Origin: Arthrobacter cryoconiti
GTDB lineage: Bacteria > Actinomycetota > Actinomycetes > Actinomycetales > Micrococcaceae
Assembly (NCBI RefSeq): GCF_020905375.1
Contig: NZ_JAJJBU010000022.1
Span: forward strand, 84,303 to 148,302
Reading direction: 5' to 3'
DNA length: 64,000 nt
A model generated the notes under the pieces. The model searched no databases and had not been told where the DNA came from. It was given only the letters and a program-made list of their open reading frames with translations. Made by a program: the position numbers and the translations under genes. Below are positions 24,825 to 34,001 of the stretch, in pieces; the first letter of the stretch is position 1; every line of letters begins with the position of its first letter.

Positions 24825-26047
24825 CAGGATTCTCCGAGCAGGGCCGCGACGTTGTAGCCCGCGGCCGCAAATCTCTCCGGCGAGGGCATGGATGAAGGTT
24901 GCGCCGTGAGCCTGCCATCAACGGTGTCGAAAACTAGACCCGATTCAATGACGCCGTTTTCCACTCTGCGCCCCAAGGACAGGATCTGGCTGACAGAACG
25001 CCGCCCGTTGGGATGCCGGACGCAGTGGACAACTAAATCAATGCACGCTGCAACTGTAGGCACGACAAACGCTGCGGTGATATTTTCGCCGGCCAGTAGT
25101 GGCAACGTGCAGATCTTGACGACGGCGTCGTGAGCGGAGTTTGCGTGCACACTCGCCATCCCGGGAAGACCACTGTTTAGGGCAATGAGCATGTCGAGGC
25201 TTTCGGCCTCGCGGACCTCACCGACGATGAGCCGGTCAGGGCGCATCCGCAGGGCCTCCTTGACAAGACGCCGCAATGGGATCTCCCCGGCACCTTCCAG
25301 GTTGGGCTGGCGGCATTGCAGCCCCACCACGTCACGCAGAGGCAATGCAAGTTCAAAAATCTCCTCAACCGTCACAACACGTTCCCGGGAACCGATTCCG
25401 GCGGCCAGGCAGTTGAGCATGGTGGTTTTGCCCGCCTGGGTAGCTCCGGAGACGAGGATATTCAGCCCGCTGCTCACTGCTGCTCCGAGAAATCGGGCCG
25501 CCTGTGGCGTCAACGAGCCCAGTTCCACCAAGTGATCCAGGCGACTAGCGCGTGCAGTAAATTTCCGGATATTGATTGCCCAATGAGATCGTGTAATGTC
25601 CGGGATGACTACGTGTAGACGGGACCCGTCCGGTAGTGCCGCATCCACAAAAGGACTACTCAAATCCAGACGACGCCCGGAACTTTTCAGCATCCGCTCC
25701 ACTAAATCTTGAACCTGTTGTTGGCTCAATACCAGGGGCGTCAACTCGGATTCGCCGTTGCGGGCCACATAAATTTTGCTCGGGGAGTTGAGCCAAATTT
25801 CTTCAACGCTGGGATCGTCCAAGAACGGTTGCAGAGCACCAAAACCTGCCACGGCATCAAACACGTACTGCTTTGCCTCAACAGCGTGGGCCAGAGGCGG
25901 AACTGCCCCCACCAGAGCCCGTTCGCCGTACTCATTGACAGCAGCATCCACCAAATGCCGTACTTCAGAGCCTTGTTGCGAGGGGTCAAGTCCCCTGCGA
26001 CGGATGAGTTCACGAACCTCATCCTCAACTAATGCCAGTGCATCCAC
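24824..26047 (-). CDS. tadA: Tad/Flp pilus ATPase TadA (CpaF family)
   Basis: 407 aa secretion ATPase that powers pilus assembly. An N-terminal domain (to about 130) is followed by the RecA-like core with Walker A SGATQAGKTT around residue 200, the Asp-box ERVVTVEE, Walker B-like RPDRLIVGEVR and the HANSA His box. It is first in the operon. A CpaE/Ssd-type gene, usual just upstream in actinobacteria, is missing: the neighbour is a glycosyltransferase on the same strand 131 bases away. No prepilin peptidase is in the window either. Confidence 0.92.
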   Translation of the reverse strand: MDALALVEDEVRELIRRRGLDPSQQGSEVRHLVDAAVNEYGERALVGAVPPLAHAVEAKQYVFDAVAGFGALQPFLDDPSVEEIWLNSPSKIYVARNGESELTPLVLSQQQVQDLVERMLKSSGRRLDLSSPFVDAALPDGSRLHVVIPDITRSHWAINIRKFTARASRLDHLVELGSLTPQAARFLGAAVSSGLNILVSGATQAGKTTMLNCLAAGIGSRERVVTVEEIFELALPLRDVVGLQCRQPNLEGAGEIPLRRLVKEALRMRPDRLIVGEVREAESLDMLIALNSGLPGMASVHANSAHDAVVKICTLPLLAGENITAAFVVPTVAACIDLVVHCVRHPNGRRSVSQILSLGRRVENGVIESGLVFDTVDGRLTAQPSSMPSPERFAAAGYNVAALLGES

Positions 26048-26178
26048 TGTGCTCCCCCACCCGCGTCATTGCGGCCGCGTCCGTCCCTGTATGTGTCCTC
26101 GGAGCATAAACCGGTACAGGAAGACACGCCAGTGTCAATGTGAACTCTGTGGAGAACTTAGTGCTATAAGTCCAGTCT

Positions 26179-27339
26179 TCAGGTCATCGCATTCCTATAC
26201 AAGCCTTCATACAGGCCAACAAAGGCATCCCTGCCACAATGCTCGACGCAGTGGGCTCGAATGGCCTGCGGATCGTAGCGTTCGAACGACTCACGGATGC
26301 GTGCCATTGCCGCGCCCAGATCTACGCGGCTATCGATGTCAGTCAACAAACCGGTCTGTGCACTCACGGCATTCCTGCCAGCCCAAGTCTTAGTGGACAC
26401 CAGCGGCAACCCACACGCCATGGCCTCCCATAAAACTGTGCCAAAAGCTTCAGCCACGCTGGGCAGCACAAAGACATGCGATTCACTGAACTCGTCAACA
26501 ATTTCCGCACGCGGGACTGCTCCTACAAAATCCACTTGGCTGGCAATACCCCGCTGAACCGCCAACTCCATGAGTTCCGCCTTATGCGGGCCGCCTCCGG
26601 CAATACGCAACCTCACCCCGGGATCATCTGCAAAACGGTCGGCGAAGGCCTGAATAAGCATGTCGACCCGTTTTCCAGGATCCAGATGGGAAACATGTCC
26701 AAAGGTAAACGGGCCTGCTGGAGTCACCCGGGTAGGAATTTCTTGAAACTGTGGACTCAGCAGGCCTGGAACGTACTGCCATTTCTCTATGCCGTAAGCA
26801 TCATTGAGCTCCGTGGCGAAGTCTCGAGCCACTGCCACCAGCGACGACGCAGCCAACGCCGCGCTGCGGGCGTGGCGTCCGTTCCAGCTCTCAGCCAGGC
26901 GCTGCATCGATGAAGGCCGGTGCTCGGTGACAATGAAAGGGATCCTAAACTCACTCGAGAGAACATGGCCAACGATTCCAGCGGGAAACATAGCGTGCGC
27001 ATGAAGCACATCAGGGCGGCCATGCTCCTGGATATAACGGGTGAGCAGAGTACGCCACGCGCGCAAAAGAATCCGCTGATTGGCTCCAGGCACCTTCGGG
27101 AAGGGCAAGACCCGATCCAAACGGTAGGTAGCGATACCCGCTTCGATGCTGTAGCGGATTCCACTAATCCGTCCGCGCAGCTGGTCTCTCGCATAAACAG
27201 GAATGCCCTTGACGCTGACGACGCCAACTTGATGCCCTGTTTGGACCAACGCGGCTGCCTGTTCAATAAAGAAACTACCGGAGAAATCGTTCGCGTCGCC
27301 CGGGTACCAAGCCGGTACAAAAAGAACATGCAAGTTCAC
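26179..27339 (-). CDS. Glycosyltransferase family 4
   Basis: 386 aa GT-B enzyme. The N-terminal domain starts VNLHVLFVPAWYPGDANDFSGSFF. The C-terminal nucleotide-sugar domain has GHVSHLDPGKRVDMLIQAF and the E-x7-E region VAEAFGTVLWEAMACGLP. I chose the GTG at 27339 (AGGGGG just upstream); ORFs run to 27363. It probably adds a hexose to an envelope glycan. It is divergent from the asparagine-synthase-like gene across 98 bases that must hold both promoters, and marks the left edge of the polysaccharide region. Confidence 0.85.
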   Translation of the reverse strand: MNLHVLFVPAWYPGDANDFSGSFFIEQAAALVQTGHQVGVVSVKGIPVYARDQLRGRISGIRYSIEAGIATYRLDRVLPFPKVPGANQRILLRAWRTLLTRYIQEHGRPDVLHAHAMFPAGIVGHVLSSEFRIPFIVTEHRPSSMQRLAESWNGRHARSAALAASSLVAVARDFATELNDAYGIEKWQYVPGLLSPQFQEIPTRVTPAGPFTFGHVSHLDPGKRVDMLIQAFADRFADDPGVRLRIAGGGPHKAELMELAVQRGIASQVDFVGAVPRAEIVDEFSESHVFVLPSVAEAFGTVLWEAMACGLPLVSTKTWAGRNAVSAQTGLLTDIDSRVDLGAAMARIRESFERYDPQAIRAHCVEHCGRDAFVGLYEGLYRNAMT

Positions 27340-27437
27340 GAACCCCCTAGTTATGAGCACCAATGTCAGATATTCTACGCAGTGCCAGCTGAACGTTGCC
27401 CGAAGATACCATGCACAAGCAATGAGAGAATGGAGTC

Positions 27438-29057
27438 ATGGATGTCCCCGCACTAGTTTTGACGCGCCCCCAATGGCGCTCACACGCCGTCGGCCTCCAA
27501 GGGGAGACTCTGTGGGTGTTAGGCGACAAACACTGTGACGAACAATTGCTCGGTTCACTAGACCAAGGCGTTCTCACTCCATACGCTCTACAGCAAGTCA
27601 CAGGTCACTTCGCGGCCATTCTCCAGACGTCAGGCACCGTTGCTCTCATCGCTGACGCCATCCGCAGCTTTCCGCTCTTTTATACAGTCGGAGGCTCCAG
27701 CACTAGTGTTTCCGATGACGCGCTGTCCATCGTCGGCGCGGCTAGAAACTATGAAGCAGACTACGATTCACGTCTGGAATTTCGCCACAGCGGATATGTC
27801 TCTGGAGAGAATACTTTGTATGCCGGACTCAAACAGGTTCAGGCCGGTGAAACCCTCACCATCAAGGCAGGGGGCGAAATATCCCGTCAGTTCTTCCGCT
27901 CAATCCAGTACTCAGGACGCAACATCGAAGAAAACACGGCACTGGACAAGCATTTCAGCCACGCATTGGATGTTTCCATGCAGCGATTCCTCGAGAAAGC
28001 CGATGGCCGCCAAGTGGTGGTCCCTCTCAGTGGTGGCTTGGATTCCCGCCTCTTAAGCGTTCACCTCAAAGAGGCCGGGTACACCAATATGGTGAACTAC
28101 ACCTATGGGAGCGCGCGAACGCGTGAAGTACTCATCAGCGAGGAAGTCGCCGCGGCTTTGGACCAACCGTGGCTCTTTTGCCAGTACGGCGAAGAGGATA
28201 TCCGCTCGGCTTGGGACGCCCCGGAAACCGCGGAGTTCATCAAGTTTGCCCACGCCGGCGCTTCCCTGCCCCACATCCAGGATTGGTACGCTGTCCGCTG
28301 GCTGAAGAGAAACCGGCTGGTGGACCAGGATGCAATATTTCTACCCGGCCACACCATCGTCGGCAACATGCACGATGAACACGTCTTGAACGACCCGAAC
28401 GTTCCTCGCCAAAACATTAAGAAATTACTGCTGGACCACCACTACTCATTGCAACCAGACAATGTCCCCATCAGGGTCAACAAGCGTCTCAACACTGCCC
28501 TGGACGCTTTCCTCGATGGCATCAGCTACGACGGGTCGGTGGAGTCCAGATTGACAGCACTTGAATCCTGGAACTTCCGCGAACGCCAAACCAAATACAT
28601 TAACAACTCGATCCGTAATTATGAGCACTTCGGTTTTGACTGGGCATTGCCCATGCTTGATCGAGAGGTTTATCTGGCATGGGGTGACTTCCATCCCGAC
28701 GTCACCCGAAACCGGAACTGGTATGAGGGCTACGTCAACCGACGATACGCCAACGCAACGGGCACGGATCTGCGCATCTTTGCCCCCACAGACATCTCCG
28801 CAGGGAAACGCAATGCGGTTAAGTCCGTCCTCCGCCGAACCGGACTGCTCCGTCTTGCCGAGCGCACGCTGGCCGCCCGGGCAGTTCAGAACCATCCCAT
28901 GGGCTTCCACTGGTTTACCACGGCCAAGAATCCCAAGGAGTTGTACAGGTTCACGCGAAGCGGTGGGAACCTTCTGGGTGCTTACGCCGATGAATTCCTC
29001 ACGGATACGTGGAATAGCCACTGCAAGCTTTTTACCGAAGACTCCATTGTTCAATAA
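27438..29057 (+). CDS. Asparagine-synthase-like ATP-dependent amidating/condensing enzyme lacking Cys2
   Basis: 539 aa. The C-terminal half has the adenylate-forming PP-loop VPLSGGLDSRLL near residue 200, as in AsnB, beta-lactam synthetase and lasso-peptide cyclases. The N-terminal half looks like a worn Ntn domain (GHFAAIL, IADAIRSFPLFY) but starts MDVPALV, without the Cys2 nucleophile needed to hydrolyse glutamine, so it may use another amine. It is nine bases upstream of a WecB/WbpI-type epimerase. AsnB-like WbpS amidates uronic acids in Pseudomonas O antigens, and a similar uronamide role is possible here, but it is only inference. Confidence 0.8.
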   Translation: MDVPALVLTRPQWRSHAVGLQGETLWVLGDKHCDEQLLGSLDQGVLTPYALQQVTGHFAAILQTSGTVALIADAIRSFPLFYTVGGSSTSVSDDALSIVGAARNYEADYDSRLEFRHSGYVSGENTLYAGLKQVQAGETLTIKAGGEISRQFFRSIQYSGRNIEENTALDKHFSHALDVSMQRFLEKADGRQVVVPLSGGLDSRLLSVHLKEAGYTNMVNYTYGSARTREVLISEEVAAALDQPWLFCQYGEEDIRSAWDAPETAEFIKFAHAGASLPHIQDWYAVRWLKRNRLVDQDAIFLPGHTIVGNMHDEHVLNDPNVPRQNIKKLLLDHHYSLQPDNVPIRVNKRLNTALDAFLDGISYDGSVESRLTALESWNFRERQTKYINNSIRNYEHFGFDWALPMLDREVYLAWGDFHPDVTRNRNWYEGYVNRRYANATGTDLRIFAPTDISAGKRNAVKSVLRRTGLLRLAERTLAARAVQNHPMGFHWFTTAKNPKELYRFTRSGGNLLGAYADEFLTDTWNSHCKLFTEDSIVQ

Positions 29058-29066
29058 GCTAGAACA

Positions 29067-30131
29067 ATGCGAATTCTCAGCGTAGTTGGCGCCCGTCCCC
29101 AGTTTGTGAAACTAGCCCCGATCGCGACAGCCATTGCAGGCCGTGCGGAACACGTGATCGCTCATACGGGGCAGCATTACGACGAACTCATGAGTGATGT
29201 CTTTTTTCGCGACCTCGGGATCCCTGCCCCTGATTTCAACCTCGGTGTGGGCTCGGGCAAACACGGCGCGCAAACCGCGGCCATGCTGACGGGACTGGAG
29301 GAGATCATCGAAAAATCCGCACCCGATTGCGTGCTGGTCTACGGTGATACCAACTCGACGCTGGCGGCAGCGCTCGCCGCCGTCAAGTTGCACGTTCCCG
29401 TGGCACACCTGGAAGCGGGTTTGCGGTCTTTCAACCGGCGCATGCCCGAAGAACACAATCGGGTCCTCACGGACCACAGCGCTGACTTGCTGCTGGCTCC
29501 TACCGCCGAAGCGATGAGTCACCTGGCCCATGAGGGATTGGCCAAACGCTCTGTTCTGGTGGGGGACGTAATGACGGATGTCCTCTTCAAGGTGCGTGAT
29601 TCCCTGGTGGGTGCGGCCGCAATACCGCCTGACGGCCTGAACGCAGGAGACTACTATGTCAGCACCATCCACCGTCCGGATAACACCGATTCCGCTGACA
29701 GACTCACGGCGCTTGTCGCGGAACTAGCAAGCTTGGATAAGCCCGTCCTGTTACTGGCCCATCCCCGCCTACTCAGCATGGCTCAACAGCATGGCATTGA
29801 TTTGCACAAGGGAAATATCAGGCCCAGCGCTCCTCTTGCCTACCTGCAGCTGATCAATCTTGCACGCCACAGTGCCGGCATTATTACCGACTCCGGGGGT
29901 TTGCAAAAGGAAGCCTTCTTGCTCCGCGTCCCTTGCACCACCGTACGGCCAGAAACGGAGTGGGTCGAGACGGTAAATTTGGGTTGGAACGTGCTGGTGA
30001 GCGAAGACCTCAGCCGCTTGGCTGCAACAGTCCGCCGACCTACGCCAGAACCTACTGCGGCCACTCCTTATGGTGACGGCCACGCTGCCGAACGGACGGT
30101 CACTACATTGTTGGAACACTTTGCTCCCTGA
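29067..30131 (+). CDS. Non-hydrolysing UDP-N-acetylglucosamine 2-epimerase family (WecB/WbpI)
   Basis: 354 aa. Motifs GARPQFVKLAPI, HTGQHYDELMSD, YGDTNSTLAAA, HLEAGLRSFNRRMPEEHNR and SGGLQKEAF are all intact. These enzymes epimerise C2 of UDP-GlcNAc (WecB) or of UDP-2,3-diacetamido-glucuronate (WbpI). WbpA, B, D and E-like genes occur at 36.5-41.6 kb, so the WbpI reaction, giving UDP-ManNAc3NAcA, is likely; the sequence alone does not separate the two. It shares a plus-strand operon with the asparagine-synthase-like gene. Confidence 0.92.
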   Translation: MRILSVVGARPQFVKLAPIATAIAGRAEHVIAHTGQHYDELMSDVFFRDLGIPAPDFNLGVGSGKHGAQTAAMLTGLEEIIEKSAPDCVLVYGDTNSTLAAALAAVKLHVPVAHLEAGLRSFNRRMPEEHNRVLTDHSADLLLAPTAEAMSHLAHEGLAKRSVLVGDVMTDVLFKVRDSLVGAAAIPPDGLNAGDYYVSTIHRPDNTDSADRLTALVAELASLDKPVLLLAHPRLLSMAQQHGIDLHKGNIRPSAPLAYLQLINLARHSAGIITDSGGLQKEAFLLRVPCTTVRPETEWVETVNLGWNVLVSEDLSRLAATVRRPTPEPTAATPYGDGHAAERTVTTLLEHFAP

Positions 30132-30191
30132 CCAATTCAGGCTCCGCCGTCCGCGTGCACTGCCCTACACCGTCCATGGGATACTTGAACA

Positions 30192-30857
30192 GTGAGTCGA
30201 ACCTGGGTTGTTGTCCCAATGTACAACGAAGGATCCGTTGTCGGCGACGTTGTCAAAGGACTCCTTTCCGAATTCAGCCACGTCGTGTGTATCGACGACG
30301 GCAGCACCGACGGTTCCTCCCAGATAGCTCGAGCAGCCGGGGCCACAGTGGTGGACCACCCGGTTAATCTGGGTCAGGGTGCTGCCTTGCAAACAGGTCT
30401 CTCCTTCGCCCTTCGGGACCCGGCCACCACTGAGATTCTCACCTTCGACGCCGACGGGCAGCATCGGGTGGCAGATGCCAGTGCCATGGCGGCCCGTATC
30501 CAATCCGGTGAAGCCGATGTGGTTCTGGGCTCACGATTCCTGGATCACCGTACAAAGGTCTCCTCCCTGAAGCGTCTTGTGCTGCGGGTGGCCGCCATCC
30601 AGTCACGCTGGGCCACGGGAATGGCACTCACCGACGCCCACAACGGCCTGCGCGCCTTCAATGCAGAAACCGCCGCACAAATTTTCCTCACCCAAAACCG
30701 GATGGCGCATGCTTCCGAGCTGATCCACCAGCTGTCCGAGCTCGAGCCACGCTGGGTGGAGCACCCCGTGGAGATCATCTATACCGACTACTCCAAGGCG
30801 AAGGGACAGTCACTGCTCAACTCAGTCAACATCCTCGCGGACCTCCTTTTTAGGTAA
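30192..30857 (+). CDS. Family 2 glycosyltransferase (polyprenyl-phosphate sugar synthase-like)
   Basis: 221 aa, GT-A fold: VVVPMYNEGS, CIDDGSTDGSS, GQGAALQTG and the DADGQH metal motif. Short GT2 enzymes of this form usually make polyprenyl-phosphate-linked sugars, the donors for membrane GT-C enzymes. The start is GTG at 30192. It is four bases from a DUF2304 gene, the same pair that occurs at 57,974-59,142, and a GT-C-like gene follows on the other strand. Confidence 0.88.
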   Translation: MSRTWVVVPMYNEGSVVGDVVKGLLSEFSHVVCIDDGSTDGSSQIARAAGATVVDHPVNLGQGAALQTGLSFALRDPATTEILTFDADGQHRVADASAMAARIQSGEADVVLGSRFLDHRTKVSSLKRLVLRVAAIQSRWATGMALTDAHNGLRAFNAETAAQIFLTQNRMAHASELIHQLSELEPRWVEHPVEIIYTDYSKAKGQSLLNSVNILADLLFR

Positions 30858-30861
30858 GACC

Positions 30862-31308
30862 ATGCAGATCATTGTCCAGATAGCACTCGTCCTCGCCGTG
30901 ATAGTTGTGTCGGTGGCGCTCATGCGCGGCGGCTCCAACGCCCGGCACCTGGCCATTCGCCGCCTGCTGTTAGCCTTGTTTGCCTGCGTTGCCGCATTCT
31001 CGGTCTTCTTCCCTTTTGCGCTGACCCGCCTGGCCAGGTTCCTGGGGGTTGGGCGTGGAACGGACCTAGTCCTCTACGCTCTCATTGTGGGCTTCCTTGT
31101 CACGGTGGCCACCACCAACCATCGCTTCCGGCAACTTGAGAAGTCAATCACCACGCTGTCCCGCCACATAGCCTTGGAAGAAGCAGGCAAACCGTGGGAA
31201 TCCCAAAGGGAAGGGTCCAACAAGCCAGCCGGCCCGGAAGCGTTTGATCCGTCAGCGTCTGGCCCAGACCTGGAAGGTCCCGGAGCTGGCGGTCAGCACA
31301 AAGTCTGA
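30862..31308 (+). CDS. DUF2304 membrane protein, GT2 partner
   Basis: 148 aa. Three helices (residues 5-20, 33-53, 66-85) are followed by a short coiled region (FRQLEKSITTLSRHIALEE) and a Pro/Gly-rich tail. DUF2304 proteins accompany GT2 enzymes and probably anchor them. The last 57 bases overlap, tail to tail, with the 3' end of the GT-C-like gene on the minus strand, an unusual overlap that ties the two stop codons together. Confidence 0.82.
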   Translation: MQIIVQIALVLAVIVVSVALMRGGSNARHLAIRRLLLALFACVAAFSVFFPFALTRLARFLGVGRGTDLVLYALIVGFLVTVATTNHRFRQLEKSITTLSRHIALEEAGKPWESQREGSNKPAGPEAFDPSASGPDLEGPGAGGQHKV

Positions 31309-32811
31309 ACGGAGTTCTTCTACGGCACCCGCTGACATTCCGTAGTAGAGAAACGGCGAACGAACCACTGCCGCTTGGGCGACCTTAAGTTGACTCACCT
31401 GCAACTCCTGAGCAGACATCCCTCTGGTCAAGGTTGTCCCCGGCCCGGCGCTTTGCAGCCCATCCACCATGCGTGTGCCGCCAACATCCACCACCGAACC
31501 GCATCCATGCTGCATTGACCGCGACAGTGAATCGCTCGCCACACCCATATACGCATAGGTGAAAAAGATACAGTCGTATGGCCGCGCCGCGGCAACCAAC
31601 AACGCGCTGTTCACGTTCGACAGCGGTTCCGGCTCCAGGACAAACCCCCTCACTCCTGTGGACGCCAGTAGAACCACACTGACGACGACGGCCAAGGCTA
31701 CCGTGAGATTCATCCGGGGCCGACTGAGCCTGACGTGGCTTCTGCGGGAGAGGACCCCGGCGCCAGCATCGGCAGCCACACCGAGGCAAAGCGCCAAGTG
31801 TGGAGCCACGAAGTTGGGATAGTGGTCAAAGAAACTGTCGGAGGTCAGCAACACGGCGGAGATCACAACAGCCAGCAACGCCCACCAGACCTCATCCCCC
31901 CACGCACGCAGACGGCGGCGCCCGGCCAGTCCGGTGTAGACCGTAGCCACGATGCACACCACTCCAAGTGACGACACGGCGAGGATGAGAAAGTCCGGCG
32001 CGTCCGCCCCGAAAAAATCCCGGAGCCGGTACATCAAGGGCTTGCCCGCACCGTCGGTGCGCGCGAGCTGTGCCAGGATCACGTCGGTGAACATGGCCCC
32101 GGGTGCCAGCACAAAGAACGGCCCCATGACCGCCGTGCACACCGCCGCACCAACCAGCGCAAAGCGCAGCAGGAGCAACGGGCCAAACCGCACGGCGACC
32201 AGGATACCGATGACCAGAATAGGCAGCACAGCCCACAGTTTGAAACAAAGGGCCAGCCCTAGAAATACTGCCGCCAATGCGACCGCCCGGCGGGGTGGGC
32301 GCCGCCCGCTCCTGAGGGCGAGCAAGGCCGCCAAGACACACACATTCAGGATGGGTGTAAGCATGACGGAGCGTTCGGCTATGGTGGCCACGGACCAGAG
32401 CGCATACAGGCCAGCTCCTACAATCACCGCCAGGTATCCCAACTTTTTTAGCAAAACCCCTATGAGCACCGTGTTCAGTGTTCCGATCAACACAAACAAC
32501 ACCCTGGCCGCACCCATGCCAGCGGTATCTGAGAGCAGGTGGCCAAGGAGCGCAAACGGCGCCATCAACAGAGCGATACCAGGCGGATGGACCAGGACAT
32601 AGTCGCGGTATGGCAGTGACCCGGCTATCAGGTGCACACCGGCTGCATAGTGGACGCCGTCGTCGTATCCCCTAAAACCACCCAGTGTTCCGGTGAGTAA
32701 AAGCGGCAGTAGCCTGGTGACGAACGCCACCGCCGCGATGACAGCAATCAGCAGTTCCAGCGTGGGCGGCGGCTGGAACCTTGAGGCGACGCTGCGCACT
32801 TTGTCCACGGA
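31252..32811 (-). CDS. GT-C-type membrane glycosyltransferase-like protein
   Basis: 519 aa from GTG 32811 (GAGAAGG upstream); the frame extends to 32889. About 11-12 predicted helices. The first outer loop has GGFRGYDDGVHYAAG, an acidic pair typical of GT-C catalytic sites, and YRDYVLVHPPG follows, as in DUF2029/GT39/ArnT-like enzymes. It probably transfers a sugar from polyprenyl phosphate (maybe made by the neighbouring GT2) outside the membrane. The C-terminal 130 residues form an outer domain. Its 3' end overlaps the DUF2304 gene by 57 bases. Confidence 0.75.
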   Translation of the reverse strand, partial: SVDKVRSVASRFQPPPTLELLIAVIAAVAFVTRLLPLLLTGTLGGFRGYDDGVHYAAGVHLIAGSLPYRDYVLVHPPGIALLMAPFALLGHLLSDTAGMGAARVLFVLIGTLNTVLIGVLLKKLGYLAVIVGAGLYALWSVATIAERSVMLTPILNVCVLAALLALRSGRRPPRRAVALAAVFLGLALCFKLWAVLPILVIGILVAVRFGPLLLLRFALVGAAVCTAVMGPFFVLAPGAMFTDVILAQLARTDGAGKPLMYRLRDFFGADAPDFLILAVSSLGVVCIVATVYTGLAGRRRLRAWGDEVWWALLAVVISAVLLTSDSFFDHYPNFVAPHLALCLGVAADAGAGVLSRRSHVRLSRPRMNLTVALAVVVSVVLLASTGVRGFVLEPEPLSNVNSALLVAAARPYDCIFFTYAYMGVASDSLSRSMQHGCGSVVDVGGTRMVDGLQSAGPGTTLTRGMSAQELQVSQLKVAQAAVVRSPFLYYGMSAGAVEELRSDFVLTASSGTFQVWARR

Positions 32812-32831
32812 TCCTTCTCGGTGCTGTCGAT

Positions 32832-33929
32832 TCAAGTGGAGATTGTTGGAGAAAGGTCGCTGGCCACCTGGCGGGCACGGGTCGTCCAAGTATTATCTTC
32901 CCGCAGCTGGAGCACTTTGTTGGTGATGGCGGCAATCTTTTCACGATGCCCGGCCAGGTCGTCAAGCAAGGCGGTGAGCCCTGCCGGTTTGAACGGCACC
33001 GCCCATCCGTTGTCATGGGCGCCAACAAACTGTGCAACATTGGTTCCAGTGTTAACGATCACCGGTTTTCCGAACCCAATGTATTCGGCAAATTTTATGG
33101 GCGCCGCGAAGGAACGGTATATGCTGGGCTCGATGAAGAGCATGCAAATATCGGCCTGCTCATAGTAAGGAACCAGCTCGGTGCCGTTCTTGTGCACCAC
33201 CTGGATCCGATCGTTCATCAGGCTCCGGTATTCGTGTGCGTTTCGCTCCCATTCATCCTCACGGGTGCAAATGGTCAGCCACGCATTTTTGGACGCCGCA
33301 ACGGCCTGAACACAGCCGTGCATGGAGTAGTAGCCACCCAACCCGCCCACATACAGCAGGTGAACGCCTTCCCTCTCCGTTGACGGTGCATCGACGATGT
33401 CACCGCCAGGGGGCAGTGCCTTGTGGCGGCTCACTGGAACATGCGGGACAAACTTTCCCATGCCCAACGATGGCATGTACAACGTGTCCACGGCAGCCTT
33501 GTAAGCCACCAGGTCCAGGTGGTACAGCGCCCTGGTGGCCGTGTGGACCACCGGGTTCAGGCGTTCCTTGTATTCGGGGAAGCGCCAGTACACGTCCCGG
33601 TAGAACAGCCCAACCTTGATGCCGTTCCGCCGGGCAAACCGCAAGAACGCCACGTCCATGAATGGGTGGCGGGGCAGATGGTCAGCGTCGGTGAGCGCAG
33701 TAGGCATGGTGTGGCTCTCCGAATACAGGAAATCAAAGCTCTCACCGGCCGCAATGCGCTTCTTCAGCGCCTTGATCAGCACACGGCGTTCCCTTGATTC
33801 CCCGGAGACCAGTTCCACGTCGTATCCAATATCCCTGAAGGCTTCCAGCATACGCATCGGGCGCAGGCCGCTGCCGGTCTTGGCGTGGGGGGTCAATGGA
33901 TAGGGTACGTGGTAGATCATGCGAGCCAT
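32832..33929 (-). CDS. Glycosyltransferase family 4-like
   Basis: 365 aa with a GT-B layout. The N-terminus MARMIYHVPYPLTPHAKTG is followed by LLYVGGLGGYYSMHGC at the nucleotide domain and by IEPSIYRSFAAPIKFAEYIGFGKPVI, where the E-x7-E equivalent sits. Similarity to well-studied enzymes is limited, so the sugar is unknown. It is 20 bases upstream of the GT-C-like gene on the same strand and 72 bases after the flippase gene. Confidence 0.78.
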   Translation of the reverse strand: MARMIYHVPYPLTPHAKTGSGLRPMRMLEAFRDIGYDVELVSGESRERRVLIKALKKRIAAGESFDFLYSESHTMPTALTDADHLPRHPFMDVAFLRFARRNGIKVGLFYRDVYWRFPEYKERLNPVVHTATRALYHLDLVAYKAAVDTLYMPSLGMGKFVPHVPVSRHKALPPGGDIVDAPSTEREGVHLLYVGGLGGYYSMHGCVQAVAASKNAWLTICTREDEWERNAHEYRSLMNDRIQVVHKNGTELVPYYEQADICMLFIEPSIYRSFAAPIKFAEYIGFGKPVIVNTGTNVAQFVGAHDNGWAVPFKPAGLTALLDDLAGHREKIAAITNKVLQLREDNTWTTRARQVASDLSPTIST

Positions 33930-34001
33930 GGCTGGAACTTTCTTGAAACGGTGCCGTGCTGGTGCACCGGGCGGTGGGGACGGGGTGGGAATCGCGCGTG
34001 G

